From Burkholderiales bacterium (lineage in GTDB: Bacteria > Pseudomonadota > Gammaproteobacteria > Burkholderiales > Burkholderiaceae_C): a DNA stretch of 64,000 nucleotides. Numbering within the stretch: the first letter of the stretch is position 1; each line of letters begins with the position of its first letter. The position numbers and the translations under genes were made by a program. The notes below the pieces were generated by a model, which ran no database searches, was not told the DNA's origin, and worked only from the letters and a program-made list of their open reading frames with translations. This document shows, piece by piece, positions 38,064-46,081 of this stretch. The stretch lies in contig JACRPO010000014.1 in assembly GCA_016223165.1 (NCBI GenBank), positions 107,354-171,353 on the forward strand. The letters are read 5' to 3'.

Positions 38064-39046
38064 GCGCGCAGCCCGCCGCGCTGCAGGCGCCACCGGGGCC
38101 TGTGGATGCTCCCGCGCCCGACCTTGCATCCGAGGCGGACCGTGCCGACCGTCTCGAGCACGGCATCGGGCCCGACATCGAGCCCCACATCGGGCCCGAC
38201 AACGAGCATGACTTCGAGCCCGACCTCGAGCGCCGCTTCGGCGGACTGCGGCGCCTGTACGGCGAGGCGGGCTATGCGCGCTTGCGCGCGGCGCGCTTTG
38301 CCATCGTCGGCCTCGGGGGCGTCGGCTCGTGGGCGGCCGAGGCGCTGGCGCGCTGCGGAGTGGCCGAGCTCGTGCTGATCGACCTCGACCATGTCGCCGA
38401 GTCCAACGTCAACCGCCAGGTGCAGGCACTCACACCCACGCTCGGCCAGGCGAAGGCGCAGGCGCTCGCCGAGCGCATCGCGCTCATCCACCCCGGCTGC
38501 CTCGTGCATGCGGTGGAAGAGTTCGCCGGGCCCGACAACTGGCCGGCGCTGCTGCCCGTCGCCGTCGACGGCCTCGTCGACGCCTGCGACCAGGTGCGCG
38601 CGAAGGAGACGCTGGCGCGCTGGAGCCTGCAGGCGGACGTGCCCTGCATCGCCGTCGGCGCGGCCGGCGGCAAGCGGCGCCCCGAGGCCGTGCAGGTGGC
38701 CGATCTCTCGGAGGTGACGCACGACCCGCTCTTGGCCGCGCTGCGCCAGCGCTTGCGCCGCGCCGGCGTCGTCGCACGGCAGCACGGTGCGGGCAAGGCG
38801 CAGGTGCCAGCCGGCCTCACCTGCGTGTTCTCGCGCGAGCCGGTGTCGCTGCCGCAGGCCGCGGCCGTTGCGGCCCCCGAGGCCTGCGACCGGCCTGAAT
38901 TGCCGGCCACGAGCGACGGCAGCCTCAACTGCGCCGGCTACGGCTCGAGCGTGATGGTGACTGCCACCTTCGGCATGGTCGCCGCGGGTGCGGCGGTTTC
39001 GCAACTGCTGGCCCGCCTGGGGCCGGCCGCGGCGCAGGGACGCTGA
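38060..39046 (+). CDS. tcdA: tRNA threonylcarbamoyladenosine dehydratase
   Basis: E1-like ATP-dependent enzyme of 328 residues that cyclises t6A37 to ct6A in tRNAs reading ANN codons. The nucleotide-binding loop FAIVGLGGVGSWAAEAL and the downstream LIDLDHVAESNVNRQ are typical. An N-terminal extension of about 65 residues carries degenerate repeats of the pattern GPDIEPHIGPDNE and is not part of the fold. It sits directly before two tRNA-Lys genes, which read ANN codons; this may be coincidence. Confidence 0.92.
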   Translation: MSAQPAALQAPPGPVDAPAPDLASEADRADRLEHGIGPDIEPHIGPDNEHDFEPDLERRFGGLRRLYGEAGYARLRAARFAIVGLGGVGSWAAEALARCGVAELVLIDLDHVAESNVNRQVQALTPTLGQAKAQALAERIALIHPGCLVHAVEEFAGPDNWPALLPVAVDGLVDACDQVRAKETLARWSLQADVPCIAVGAAGGKRRPEAVQVADLSEVTHDPLLAALRQRLRRAGVVARQHGAGKAQVPAGLTCVFSREPVSLPQAAAVAAPEACDRPELPATSDGSLNCAGYGSSVMVTATFGMVAAGAAVSQLLARLGPAAAQGR

Positions 39047-39078
39047 GGCCTGCGGCTATACTGCGCGGCTCTACGGAC

Positions 39079-39154
39079 GGGTCGTTAGCTCAGTCGGTAG
39101 AGCAGCGGACTTTTAATCCGTTGGTCGCAGGTTCGAATCCTGCACGACCCACCA
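39079..39154 (+). tRNA. tRNA-Lys (anticodon UUU)
   Basis: Seventy-six bases fold as a full cloverleaf. The acceptor stem is GGGTCGT/ACGACCC, the D-arm is TAGCTCAGTCGGTAGAGC, the anticodon loop CTTTTAA has anticodon TTT, and the T-arm contains GTTCGAATC. The 3' CCA is encoded. Confidence 0.97.
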
Positions 39155-39221
39155 CCGGATTGACAGTCCGGACACCGATCGACCCCCGGCCCCGGCCGGC
39201 GGAGCGATCGAAGCGTTCACA

Positions 39222-39297
39222 GGGCTCTTAGCTCAGTTGGTAGAGCAGCGGACTCTTAATCCGTTGGTCGGGAGTTCGAGTCTCCCAGGGCCTACCA
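39222..39297 (+). tRNA. tRNA-Lys (anticodon CUU)
   Basis: Seventy-six-base cloverleaf with anticodon loop CTCTTAA (anticodon CTT), T-loop TTCGAGT and encoded CCA. The acceptor stem GGGCTCT/AGGGCCT pairs with two G-U wobbles, including the first pair, which is slightly unusual. Its 3' end marks the border where gene content changes to mobile-element type, so it may be an integration target. Confidence 0.95.
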
Positions 39298-39305
39298 TAG
39301 GTAAA

Positions 39306-39341
39306 AAGAGGGGTTCAGCGGCGTCGCTGAACCCCTCTTGC
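39306..39341 (+). terminator. Strong hairpin after the tRNA-Lys genes
   Basis: A 14-base perfect stem, AAGAGGGGTTCAGC / GCTGAACCCCTCTT, around the loop GGCGTC, starting nine bases after the second tRNA. The T content after it is modest. It probably ends the tRNA transcript. Confidence 0.75.
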
Positions 39342-39474
39342 TTTGCGGCCGTAGGCACCACCGTAGGCAAGTCTGCGACTACCATCCTGGCCATGTCCGG
39401 GACCGTGACCCACCAGCAGGCCGAGGCAGTGGCGAACCTCCGCCGCAGTCCATCCCAGCGCGCCACCGCGGGAC

Positions 39475-39723
39475 GTGCTCGATCTGGTCTTCAGTGGCAG
39501 CCGCGGTGCGGCTCTCGACCGGTCAGCAGACTGGGTGGCACCCTGGACAGAACTGGGCCAGGTAGTGGCCGCCACCTTCGACCGAGGCATGACGCCTGCC
39601 GAGTGGGCGACGCTCAGCCGACCCCCTGCCGATCCGGTGCTTCAGATAGCTCTACGGGACATCTGGCACCACGAGGTGCTCAAGGCCTTCGCCGACTCCT
39701 ACGGCTTCATGCCGGCGCCGTAG
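39475..39723 (+). CDS. Small hypothetical protein, low support
   Basis: An 82-residue frame from GTG 39475 without a convincing ribosome site. The C-terminal part (WTELGQVVAATFDRGMTPAEWATL) has natural amino-acid composition and helix pattern, unlike the shadow frames around it. It may be real or a decayed gene. I do not recognise a family. Confidence 0.4.
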   Translation: MLDLVFSGSRGAALDRSADWVAPWTELGQVVAATFDRGMTPAEWATLSRPPADPVLQIALRDIWHHEVLKAFADSYGFMPAP

Positions 39724-39849
39724 GCGCGCTTTCAAGAATTCAAGAAAGCGAGAAAGGAAGAAGCGCAGCGCCCTCCCCTCGCCGGCACTGCCCCCCGTCT
39801 GCGACTCCGAATCGTCGCTATACATTTCGGGCACATACGAGGAGCACCA

Positions 39850-40200
39850 ATGGTGGCGAAGACGTACACGGACATTGCGAAGCAGATCAAGGCCCTCCAG
39901 GCAAAGGCAGACGCACTGCGCGCGCAGGAGCGCACCGGCGTCATCACGAAGATCAAGGGTGCCATCGAGGCCTACGGGCTCACCGCACACGACCTTGGCT
40001 TCGGGCGCGGACGCGCGGCGAAGGAGGCCGTGCCGCCTCCAACGAAGCCCCCCTCCAAGGCGAAGGGCCGGAAACTTGGCAAGGTGGCGGTGAAGTACCG
40101 CGACAAGAGCGGCAACACCTGGGCGGGCCGGGGGCTGCAGCCGCGTTGGCTAAGGGAAGCGATTGCAGCCGGCGCCAAGATGGAGAGCTTCCGCGTCTAG
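39850..40200 (+). CDS. H-NS family nucleoid-associated protein
   Basis: Protein of 116 residues with an N-terminal coiled coil for oligomerisation (IAKQIKALQAKADALRAQE) and the C-terminal H-NS-type DNA-binding motif (YRDKSGNTWAGRGLQPRWL). Xenogeneic silencers of this type are common on acquired islands and plasmids, where they hold down the expression of AT-richer genes. The start has GGAG-type sequence (ACGAGGAGC) at the right distance. It is the first clearly mobile-element-type gene after the tRNA border. Confidence 0.9.
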   Translation: MVAKTYTDIAKQIKALQAKADALRAQERTGVITKIKGAIEAYGLTAHDLGFGRGRAAKEAVPPPTKPPSKAKGRKLGKVAVKYRDKSGNTWAGRGLQPRWLREAIAAGAKMESFRV

Positions 40201-40513
40201 TCGCGGCTCTTCGCCGGTCCAACGGTCATGCTGGCGGGCTCTATCCAGCACTGGTCTGCCCTCAGCCCAGCTGTCCTGGTTCAATGCTCGGAACGTCGGG
40301 GGCTGCTTTACCTTGCCATAAGACCGTGACGCGTCAATGGCGGGGCACTGGCAGACTCCCCCCGACGGTGGATGCACGTGCCAAGAGGTGACATGCGACC
40401 TGGCGGGAGGAGCAGTTGAGGGGTTGGAACTGCACCCACCCCCTCCTTTTGGGGGTGCTTGTAGGCGATCCGTTCGGCACTACGTTACGTTGGGACCTTC
40501 AAGGAGGTGTTCC
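40201..40513. other. Intergenic stretch before the short peptide gene
   Basis: About 310 bases without a gene. The last 80 hold a hairpin and sequences complementary to the ribosome binding site of the following peptide gene (separate entry). The rest shows no clear structure. Confidence 0.6.
40437..40507 (+). promoter_or_regulatory. Hairpin and possible anti-Shine-Dalgarno element
   Basis: A seven-base stem CACCCCC/GGGGGTG (40437-40443 and 40451-40457) encloses a loop. The loop side holds CCTCCTT (40442-40448), an exact complement of the ribosome site AAGGAGG at 40501-40507. A local pair ACCT/AGGT also flanks that site. Two exclusive folds are possible, one hiding and one freeing the ribosome site. 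This is inference from base pairing only. Confidence 0.45.
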
Positions 40514-40609
40514 ATGAGTACTCGTAAGAGCAAGCGTATCAAGGCGTCGCGTTTCGAGATGCAGGCTTGCGGAGCCTCAAGCGGGTTCCGGATGCAGGCT
40601 TGCGGCTAA
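40514..40609 (+). CDS. 31-residue peptide with duplicated MQACG motif
   Basis: A short gene behind a near-perfect AAGGAGGTG ribosome site, six bases from ATG. The product is basic at the N-terminus (MSTRKSKRIKASR) and then carries FEMQACG and FRMQACG, the second at the very C-terminus. The underlying DNA repeats ATGCAGGCTTGCGG exactly. A basic leader plus repeated cysteine-containing core recalls precursor peptides of ribosomally made, modified products. However, no modification enzyme is adjacent. It may also be a leader peptide or a small regulatory protein. Confidence 0.55.
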   Translation: MSTRKSKRIKASRFEMQACGASSGFRMQACG

Positions 40610-40672
40610 CGAGGACCTGTCCTCTCATGCGGGCACCCCTTCGCGGCGCCCGCTCTGCTTTCTGGCTCTCTA

Positions 40673-41698
40673 TTACTTGCCTCGGCAACGCGACCACAGG
40701 GTCCAGTCCCACGCCCACTTGACCGCCCTGCGCATTTCGGCGCCCGACAAGTCAGTGCAGGCCAAGCTGTTGTGCCCGACGACGCACTTGCGCGCGACTT
40801 CGGGCGGCTCCACCGACTTTGAATCGAGCGTGACGCCGTGGGGCAGCTTGATATGCGCGTGGACGCTGCGGACACGGGCAAGCGACTTCACGAACAGGCC
40901 GTCCACAGGATCGCCGTCGTGCCCGTCAACCCATCGCCAGCGATACTCTGCGCGGCCATCTACTACCGGGATGTTGAATGTGAACTCGGGGCTTGGGCAC
41001 GTTGCGCAGCGAGGCTGCTCAACGGCTGGAACCTGAACCAGATTCTGCCCATCCTGCCGTAGCACGGTGAGCTTGGCACGCCCGCTGGGCGAACCGACTG
41101 CCTCGTACCGCTGAACCCCAGGCACGCTGAACGATACCGTGTCGTAAAACTCGGCTAAGTCAACAGGCCCCGGGCCGCCTTCCGCGGGGCAAGCGCTCTT
41201 CGTGAAGTCAGCAAGTCGGACGATGTCCACGCACGGGTCGTTTGGGTCGGAGCAACTCGCCGCGACCTGAGGGGCCCTGGCCGCTGCCAAGCGTCGGTCA
41301 ATACAGGCGATGTAGTTGAACTGCTGCTTCGTACCCTCGACAGAGTCGGCCGGCTTCAGCGATCCAAGCATCTGCTTTGTGAGGCCAGCACCCGCCACAA
41401 TGGCGCCTGTGTCCCCGATGCCGGCCCGCAGGCCGAAATCCACAGCCTGTTTGGTCCCGCCGGTACAGGCTTGCACGGCAAGGGCGACCGGATCGTCAGG
41501 CCGCGTGAAGACATACACCACGACTGCCGTGCCGACGGCCAGAATGCCCACGGTTAACCAATGCCGCGGGGATATGGCACCACGACTCGCGCCAGCTTGA
41601 TCTCTGTTCTCGGTAGCAGTGCTCCTCGTGGAGCCGGACGGAGATTGGGCGCCACCGCTCCCTGATTCCGGCTTCGGAGCATTTCGACGCTTGCCCAT
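40673..41698 (-). CDS. Single-pass membrane protein of unknown function
   Basis: Protein of 341 residues. A polar, serine-rich cytoplasmic N-terminus is followed by one membrane helix (HWLTVGILAVGTAVVVYVF, near residues 47-66) and a long extracytoplasmic part with several cysteines (for example CIDRRL, CPAEGG, CATCPSPEF) that may form disulfides. No known domain is recognised. It converges on the peptide gene and lies upstream of nothing in its own direction. Confidence 0.7.
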   Translation of the reverse strand: MGKRRNAPKPESGSGGAQSPSGSTRSTATENRDQAGASRGAISPRHWLTVGILAVGTAVVVYVFTRPDDPVALAVQACTGGTKQAVDFGLRAGIGDTGAIVAGAGLTKQMLGSLKPADSVEGTKQQFNYIACIDRRLAAARAPQVAASCSDPNDPCVDIVRLADFTKSACPAEGGPGPVDLAEFYDTVSFSVPGVQRYEAVGSPSGRAKLTVLRQDGQNLVQVPAVEQPRCATCPSPEFTFNIPVVDGRAEYRWRWVDGHDGDPVDGLFVKSLARVRSVHAHIKLPHGVTLDSKSVEPPEVARKCVVGHNSLACTDLSGAEMRRAVKWAWDWTLWSRCRGK

Positions 41699-41830
41699 CG
41701 GCGCACTCCCAGAGAGATGAATCCGGCCCCTAGACGTGTGCGCCTTCTACGGTAAGCGACCGGAGGGGTCAAGCTTTGCGATTGGCTGCCCTCATCCGTA
41801 TTCCGGATGGCGGGCGTCGAGGTCATGCGT

Positions 41831-42106
41831 TCAAAGCCCCCTCGCCTTCTCCCAGGCATCGAGTGCCTCGAAGAGGAGTTCGTTCTGCTTGATGTCGGCC
41901 TCGACGGCACGCTTGCGAAAGCGCTTGCGGAAAGCGGGTGACACCTTGAAGGCAAGCGCCTCCAGATTGGCAGTGCGCGTCGGCTCGGGTGTCGGCAGCA
42001 CGATACGGGGTGCACTCGGGGTGGCCGCGCGCTGTGCGGCTTCCGGCATCGTCGTGGCCTGATCGGCAGTCAGTGCCATGAGGTCTATGGGCGGTCGCTT
42101 GCTCAT
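41831..42106 (-). CDS. Small partition-type partner of ParA
   Basis: Protein of 91 residues. The N-terminal half is unstructured and proline-rich. The C-terminal half (LEALAFKVSPAFRKRFRKRA, then ADIKQNELLFEALDAWEKA) resembles a ribbon-helix-helix or ParG-like centromere-binding protein. Its ATG overlaps the parA stop codon (TGATG), so the two are translated together. By position it is the ParB-equivalent of a type Ib partition pair. Confidence 0.72.
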   Translation of the reverse strand: MSKRPPIDLMALTADQATTMPEAAQRAATPSAPRIVLPTPEPTRTANLEALAFKVSPAFRKRFRKRAVEADIKQNELLFEALDAWEKARGL

Positions 42107-42795
42107 CAGGCCGTCTCCCTTTCCTGGCTTCTCCCCTTCGCACTTTCTCCCTTTCTCCCCTTCTCTGTTTCCTTCATGCGCTCCTTCACCGCCCGCCAGA
42201 GGGCGCTGACCTCGGTAGCGGCGATGCCGTCAGGTTCAATCTCCAGCGCGGTCTTCCCATGCGCGAACGTCTCGGCATAGATGACGCGTTCATGCATCCG
42301 GGTGGGCAGCACGAGGCCGAGCGCTTCGAGCGCCATGGCCGCGGCCTCGTTGTTGCGCAGGTTCGAGCGCACGCGTGCGAGCGCGAAGCTGAACGGGCAT
42401 CCTGACTGCTTGATGAGGGGCAGGCCCTTGACAAGCGCCCGAAGGTCCGCAGGCGTGGGATTGAGGGGAACGAGGATGAGGTCTGCGATCGCGAAGAGCT
42501 CGGCATTGACGCTGCCGATCGAGGGCGCGGTGTCAATGAAGAGGTAGCGAGCGCCGGCATCGCTGAGGGCGGCGATCCTGCCGCGCAGGTCGGTAAGGTC
42601 CAGGGGCGCGTAGCGCGGGGTTTCAAGGCCTGCGCGTCGGCGCTGGTTGAACCAGTCGCCCGCGGTGCCTTGCGGATCGGTGTCCGAGAGAAGGGCTGGG
42701 CCATCACCGGCGCGTTCGGCGGCGGTGGCCAGGTGAACCGTAAGGGTCGATTTGCCCGAACCGCCCTTCTGGTTTGCGATGACGATGGTTCTCAT
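42106..42795 (-). CDS. parA: ParA-family partition ATPase
   Basis: Protein of 229 residues with the deviant Walker A motif of ParA proteins (NQKGGSGKST, with the signature lysine K10 and P-loop K15) and the acidic YLFIDTAPS. It lacks an N-terminal helix-turn-helix, as in type Ib ParA. It would move plasmid or integrative-element DNA to daughter cells with the overlapping small partner. The C-terminal tail is rich in Lys and Glu, and its DNA contains one of the TTCTCCCTTTC repeats. Confidence 0.92.
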   Translation of the reverse strand: MRTIVIANQKGGSGKSTLTVHLATAAERAGDGPALLSDTDPQGTAGDWFNQRRRAGLETPRYAPLDLTDLRGRIAALSDAGARYLFIDTAPSIGSVNAELFAIADLILVPLNPTPADLRALVKGLPLIKQSGCPFSFALARVRSNLRNNEAAAMALEALGLVLPTRMHERVIYAETFAHGKTALEIEPDGIAATEVSALWRAVKERMKETEKGRKGESAKGRSQERETA

Positions 42796-42832
42796 GAATT
42801 CATGAATGGCATATTTCTCCCTTTCATGAAAG
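42793..42832. promoter_or_regulatory. Palindromes at the parA start: possible operator or centromere
   Basis: The parA ATG lies inside the palindrome CATGAATTCATG (42793-42804). It is followed by TTCTCCCTTTC and the palindrome CTTTCATGAAAG (42821-42832). Partition genes are usually autoregulated and have their centromere beside them. The same TTCTCCCTTTC block recurs nearby. Confidence 0.55.
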
Positions 42833-42883
42833 CAAAATCGTCAGCGCGGGCAGGGGACTGCCTGCGGCACGCCCGAGGTGGGG

Positions 42884-43192
42884 CTAGTCGAGGCCGTAGC
42901 GGCTCACGAACCAGGGCCAGACTTCGCGCGCCCACAGCGTGAGGAGCGCGGCCTGCTCCGTGCGATCGGCTGCCGCCATCCTGAACCAGGTCTGCGCGCG
43001 GCCGGCGTCGAAGGCAGCTGCGATGACAAGGGCGAAGGGCGCGGGCGGTATGGCATCGCGCCCGAAGTCCTCGGCCTTCACGCCGTGTCCATGCATCACG
43101 AGGTCGAGCGAGTCGCGCCAGGGTGTTGCGGGACCGGCCACGCGGTGCGCGAGACACTGGGCGACGATGGCACGTGCGGCGGGAGTGGCCAT
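42884..43192 (-). CDS. Hypothetical protein, 102 residues
   Basis: A helical, tryptophan-rich small protein (WFRMAAADRTEQAALLTLWAREVWPWFV) of unknown role. It lies upstream of parA in the same direction with about 90 bases between. Composition is natural and a start at 43192 is reasonable. I do not recognise a family. Confidence 0.6.
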   Translation of the reverse strand: MATPAARAIVAQCLAHRVAGPATPWRDSLDLVMHGHGVKAEDFGRDAIPPAPFALVIAAAFDAGRAQTWFRMAAADRTEQAALLTLWAREVWPWFVSRYGLD

Positions 43193-43698
43193 GGCAGGAC
43201 TGTAGCGGGAGGCCCCGGTGCGTCATCCGAGCCGGGCTCGCGCACCCAGTGGGCGCATCCGTGCTCAGGTTGGGAGCGGCAGCGGCAGCAGGAAGGATGG
43301 TTGCACAGGGCGACGCTGCCGCCGGCAGTGAGTCCCGGCGAACCAGTGGCAGTGCCAGCAGGGACGGGCATCAGCCCAAGGCGAAAAGTGCATGGGCGCA
43401 TCCTGGCACGCTGGCTGGCTCACGCAGTGACACTGCGGGGGGAACGCGGTGCGCCTTCTTCTCCCTTTATCTCTTTCTCCCTTTCAAACTGCCGATGGTT
43501 CCGGGTTGCAGTCGGTAACAGATTAATACCGGCGGCGGCATTACTGGCATTCCGTCCAGCCTGTAGACTTGTACAGCAGAAGCTGGAAAATCGGTCAACC
43601 CGGGCGCAGGTTTGTTGGGCGCACTGTGCAGGGCGGAACGACCAGGAGATGAGCCGGCCAAACATCAGGCGCCCTCTTTGTTCACGAAGAGGTCACTC
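43193..43698. other. Intergenic stretch with TTCTCCCTTT repeats
   Basis: About 500 bases without a supported gene. It holds TTCTCCCTTT at 43459 and TTCTCCCTTTC at 43475-43485, members of a motif repeated around parA. No RNA gene is seen. Confidence 0.5.
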
Positions 43699-43890
43699 AT
43701 GGCTGAAGTTCGATACCCCTGCTACTGGGAACGCAAAGACAACAGCGGACAGTGGTACTGGATTTACTACGCGGCAAACGGCAAGGCCATCGCGCGCAGT
43801 AGCGAGAGCTACGTCAACCGTTCGGACTGCGAGCATTCCATCACCCTCGTCAAGCGGTCGGGAAGCGATCCCATCTTCTACCCGGAGTGA
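43699..43890 (+). CDS. DUF1508 (YegP-like) small protein
   Basis: Protein of 63 residues of the DUF1508 beta-strand family. The pattern WYWIYYAANGKAIARSSESYVNRSDCEHSI-type (residue use GK.I..S..Y.....) is typical of YegP repeats, here a single copy. ATG 43699 follows AGAGG. The function is unknown; such proteins are common on plasmids and islands. Confidence 0.82.
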   Translation: MAEVRYPCYWERKDNSGQWYWIYYAANGKAIARSSESYVNRSDCEHSITLVKRSGSDPIFYPE

Positions 43891-44085
43891 GTAGAACCCA
43901 TGGGCGCGGGGGCCGGCGGGCGGCGCAAGCGGCCTTCCGGCTCCCATTCTCCCTTTCATGAAACCGAGAAAGAGAGAATCCTTGCGAGGGTAGCTGCCGC
44001 CTTTGGCGGCGCCGGGTGGGGGGCGCGGGTGCCCGCAGGGCAGGGGCGCGAAGCCGTTTTCCTCCCCCGCGTCAGCGCATGACAA

Positions 44086-44115
44086 GGCGCCCCGCGCGGG
44101 GCGCCCGATTTTCTT
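44086..44115 (+). terminator. Hairpin terminator with T run
   Basis: A self-complementary 20-base run, GGCGCCCCGCGCGGGGCGCC, followed by CGATTTTCTT. It lies between the end of the DUF1508 region and the convergent ArdC gene. The T run on the plus strand indicates termination of rightward transcripts. Confidence 0.75.
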
Positions 44116-44131
44116 GTGACGGGAGCTGCTC

Positions 44132-45052
44132 TCAGGCGGCCAGTGCCTGCGGCTGTTGCAGGCCGTGCAGGTAGTCGGCGGCGCGCTGGGCATGCGCTGC
44201 GGCGGAGAAGATGGCGCGCTTGTCGGCCTTCAGCACGGCCAGCCAGTGCTCGAGATAGCTTGCGTGGTCTTCGCGCGGTTCGGGCGTGATGCCCAGCGCC
44301 GCGCAGAGGAATGCGGCGCCCAGCTCGGCCACCAGCTCCTCGCGGGCATAGGCCGTATCCCCGAAGCGCTTCCCGAACTCGCGGGCGCAGCGGCGCTCGT
44401 TGCCCGTCCAGTGAATCAGCTCGTGTGCCTTGGTGGCGGCGTAGCTCTCAGCGTCGCGGAAGGCGTCGGCGGGCGGCAGCTGGATGAAGTCGCGGGCAGG
44501 GGCGTAGAAAGCGCGGTCGCCGCCATGCTGGAAGCGAGCGCCGGTGCGGGCGAAGAACTCCTCGGCGGCGTCGATGAGGGGCAGGGGGTCGCCCTTGGGT
44601 TCGGGCTTGCTGTAGTAGTGGGCGGGCAGGCCGTCCACCTGCTCGACGTTGAAGACGGTGTAGCCCTTCATGAACGGGATGGAGCGTTCCACGTCCTTGC
44701 CGTGTTCGTCCTGTTCGGTCTTGGTGAAGCGGTCGGCGAAGACGACGAGCGAACCGTGTTCGCCCTTGCGCACCTGCGCGCCCAGTTCGGTGGCCTGCTT
44801 GTAGGTCATCCAGATGGGCGAGCTGTAGCCCTTGGCGAACGCCTCGCCCCAGAGGAGAAGCACGTTCATGCCTTTGTACGGCGTGCCGTTGTGGCGTAGG
44901 GGCGCGCTGATGCGTCCTTCGGTGTTGCTGGCCGTCCAGGGCTTCAGCCACGGGCGCACGCCCTTGGCGAGGTCTTCGATGATGCGGTCGGTCACGCGCG
45001 TGTAGACATCGGCGCGGGTGGTGTGGGTCTGCGACCCGTCGGTCTTGGTCAT
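44132..45052 (-). CDS. ArdC-type antirestriction protein (ssDNA-binding domain plus zincin)
   Basis: Protein of 306 residues with the N-terminal ArdC ssDNA-binding domain (about 1-130, VYTRVTDRIIEDLAKGVRPW) and a C-terminal zinc-metallopeptidase-like domain with KAHELIHWTG (His210, Glu211, His214). ArdC of IncW plasmids protects incoming single-stranded DNA from restriction during conjugation. This is strong evidence that the region belongs, or once belonged, to a conjugative element. The start has AAGGAGCC upstream. Confidence 0.92.
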   Translation of the reverse strand: MTKTDGSQTHTTRADVYTRVTDRIIEDLAKGVRPWLKPWTASNTEGRISAPLRHNGTPYKGMNVLLLWGEAFAKGYSSPIWMTYKQATELGAQVRKGEHGSLVVFADRFTKTEQDEHGKDVERSIPFMKGYTVFNVEQVDGLPAHYYSKPEPKGDPLPLIDAAEEFFARTGARFQHGGDRAFYAPARDFIQLPPADAFRDAESYAATKAHELIHWTGNERRCAREFGKRFGDTAYAREELVAELGAAFLCAALGITPEPREDHASYLEHWLAVLKADKRAIFSAAAHAQRAADYLHGLQQPQALAA

Positions 45053-45423
45053 GGTCTTGGCTCCTTTTCAGAAATCGGCTTTGAGGCTCAGCACTGCGCT
45101 GTGCTGGCCTCTGGCCGTCGCCGAGACCGGGGAGGAAAGGAGCAAGGGCGACAGGCGGGGAGGGGGCTCACCCGGCCTGCACGGACCCCGGACTTGTTCC
45201 GGGGGTAGGAAGGTTGGGGATACCCCGCCAGGCGGGCAACGCCTTCACCCTTGCGCCGCGCCAGGGGCGGCGCCCCTTAGGGCGGTTTGCCGTGGCGGCA
45301 TTGCCGCCGTTCAGACCTTCGCCACGGGCGCATGCCGGTGGCGCTGACCTCGGCTGCTCGCGTCAGGGGGCGGAACCGTCAGGCCGAGCAGAGACCCCTG
45401 GCAAGGCTAAGACTGCGGCAGGG
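45053..45423. other. GC-rich hairpin-forming stretch upstream of the ArdC gene
   Basis: Roughly 370 bases with several short inverted repeats, for example CCCCGGACTTGTTCCGGGG and CCCGCCAGGCGGG. No clear gene is present. On the minus strand this would form a structured 5' leader for the ArdC gene. It is not the same sequence as the duplicated leader at 46274 and 49563. Confidence 0.5.
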
Positions 45424-45748
45424 AGGCGATGCACCGGAGAAGGGGCAGCCCTGGGGGCAGAAGGCCAAGCAGGCGCTGTCGGACCTGTGCTTTGGCAGCG
45501 AGGTCACGGCCCGCATCGTCACAACCGACCGCTACGGCCGTACGGTGGCACGCATCTACCAGGGGAGCCGGGACATCAACGCGGAACTGGTCAGGGAGGG
45601 AGCGGTCTGGGTGTACCGCAAGTACCTGACCGATGCGAGTCTGCTGCCGATCGAGACTGAGGCACGCGCGGCGCGGCGGGGACTGTGGTCGCTGCCGGCG
45701 CATGATCACGTGCCCCCGTGGGAATGGAGGCGTGCGCGTGCGCCCTAA
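45287..45748 (+). pseudogene. N-terminally decayed thermonuclease (SNase-like) gene
   Basis: From about 45428 the frame reads DAPEKGQPWGQKAKQALSD and continues through RYGRTVARIYQGSRDIN and ELVREGAVWVYRKY, which is the C-terminal two-thirds of a staphylococcal-nuclease-type enzyme. The residues before DAPEK are unrelated, arginine-rich sequence. The first strands with the catalytic arginine, the usual DGDT motif and the signal peptide are missing. The gene has therefore lost its 5' part by rearrangement or frameshift. Confidence 0.75.
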
Positions 45749-45843
45749 CGGGCTCACCGTCCGTCCCGATGGGGTTGGGATGGAAGTTCTGCTGGCGCGA
45801 GTACAGCGAATGTTGTAGGTTGAATCGAGGCAGAGGACACCCC

Positions 45844-46077
45844 ATGACAACCACGGTGACGAATGAGTTGATCTACGAGACCTTGAAGCGGATGCAGGGC
45901 GATCTGACTGAGCTCCGGCGTGAAACGCGCGAGGTGAAGGCTGACGTAACCTCCATCCGAAGCATCCTCGGCGACCTCATCAAGACCGATGCGCGCCGCG
46001 ACGGCGCCTACGCCGTCCTCGAGCAGCGTATCGAGCGCATCGAACGCCGGCTTGACTTGCACGACCCCAGGAACTAG
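45844..46077 (+). CDS. Small coiled-coil protein
   Basis: Protein of 77 residues that is almost wholly a heptad-patterned helix (LIYETLKRMQGDLTELRRE onward). ATG 45844 follows AGAGG. It resembles small structural coiled-coil proteins found beside phage and plasmid genes; the function is unknown. Its stop is four bases from the end of the convergent small acidic gene. Confidence 0.72.
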   Translation: MTTTVTNELIYETLKRMQGDLTELRRETREVKADVTSIRSILGDLIKTDARRDGAYAVLEQRIERIERRLDLHDPRN

Positions 46078-46081
46078 CTCG

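Noticed and set aside
43420..43665. Minus-strand frame of 81 codons opposite the repeat region
   Set aside because: No ribosome site and irregular composition; the DNA there is better explained by the TTCTCCCTTT repeats.
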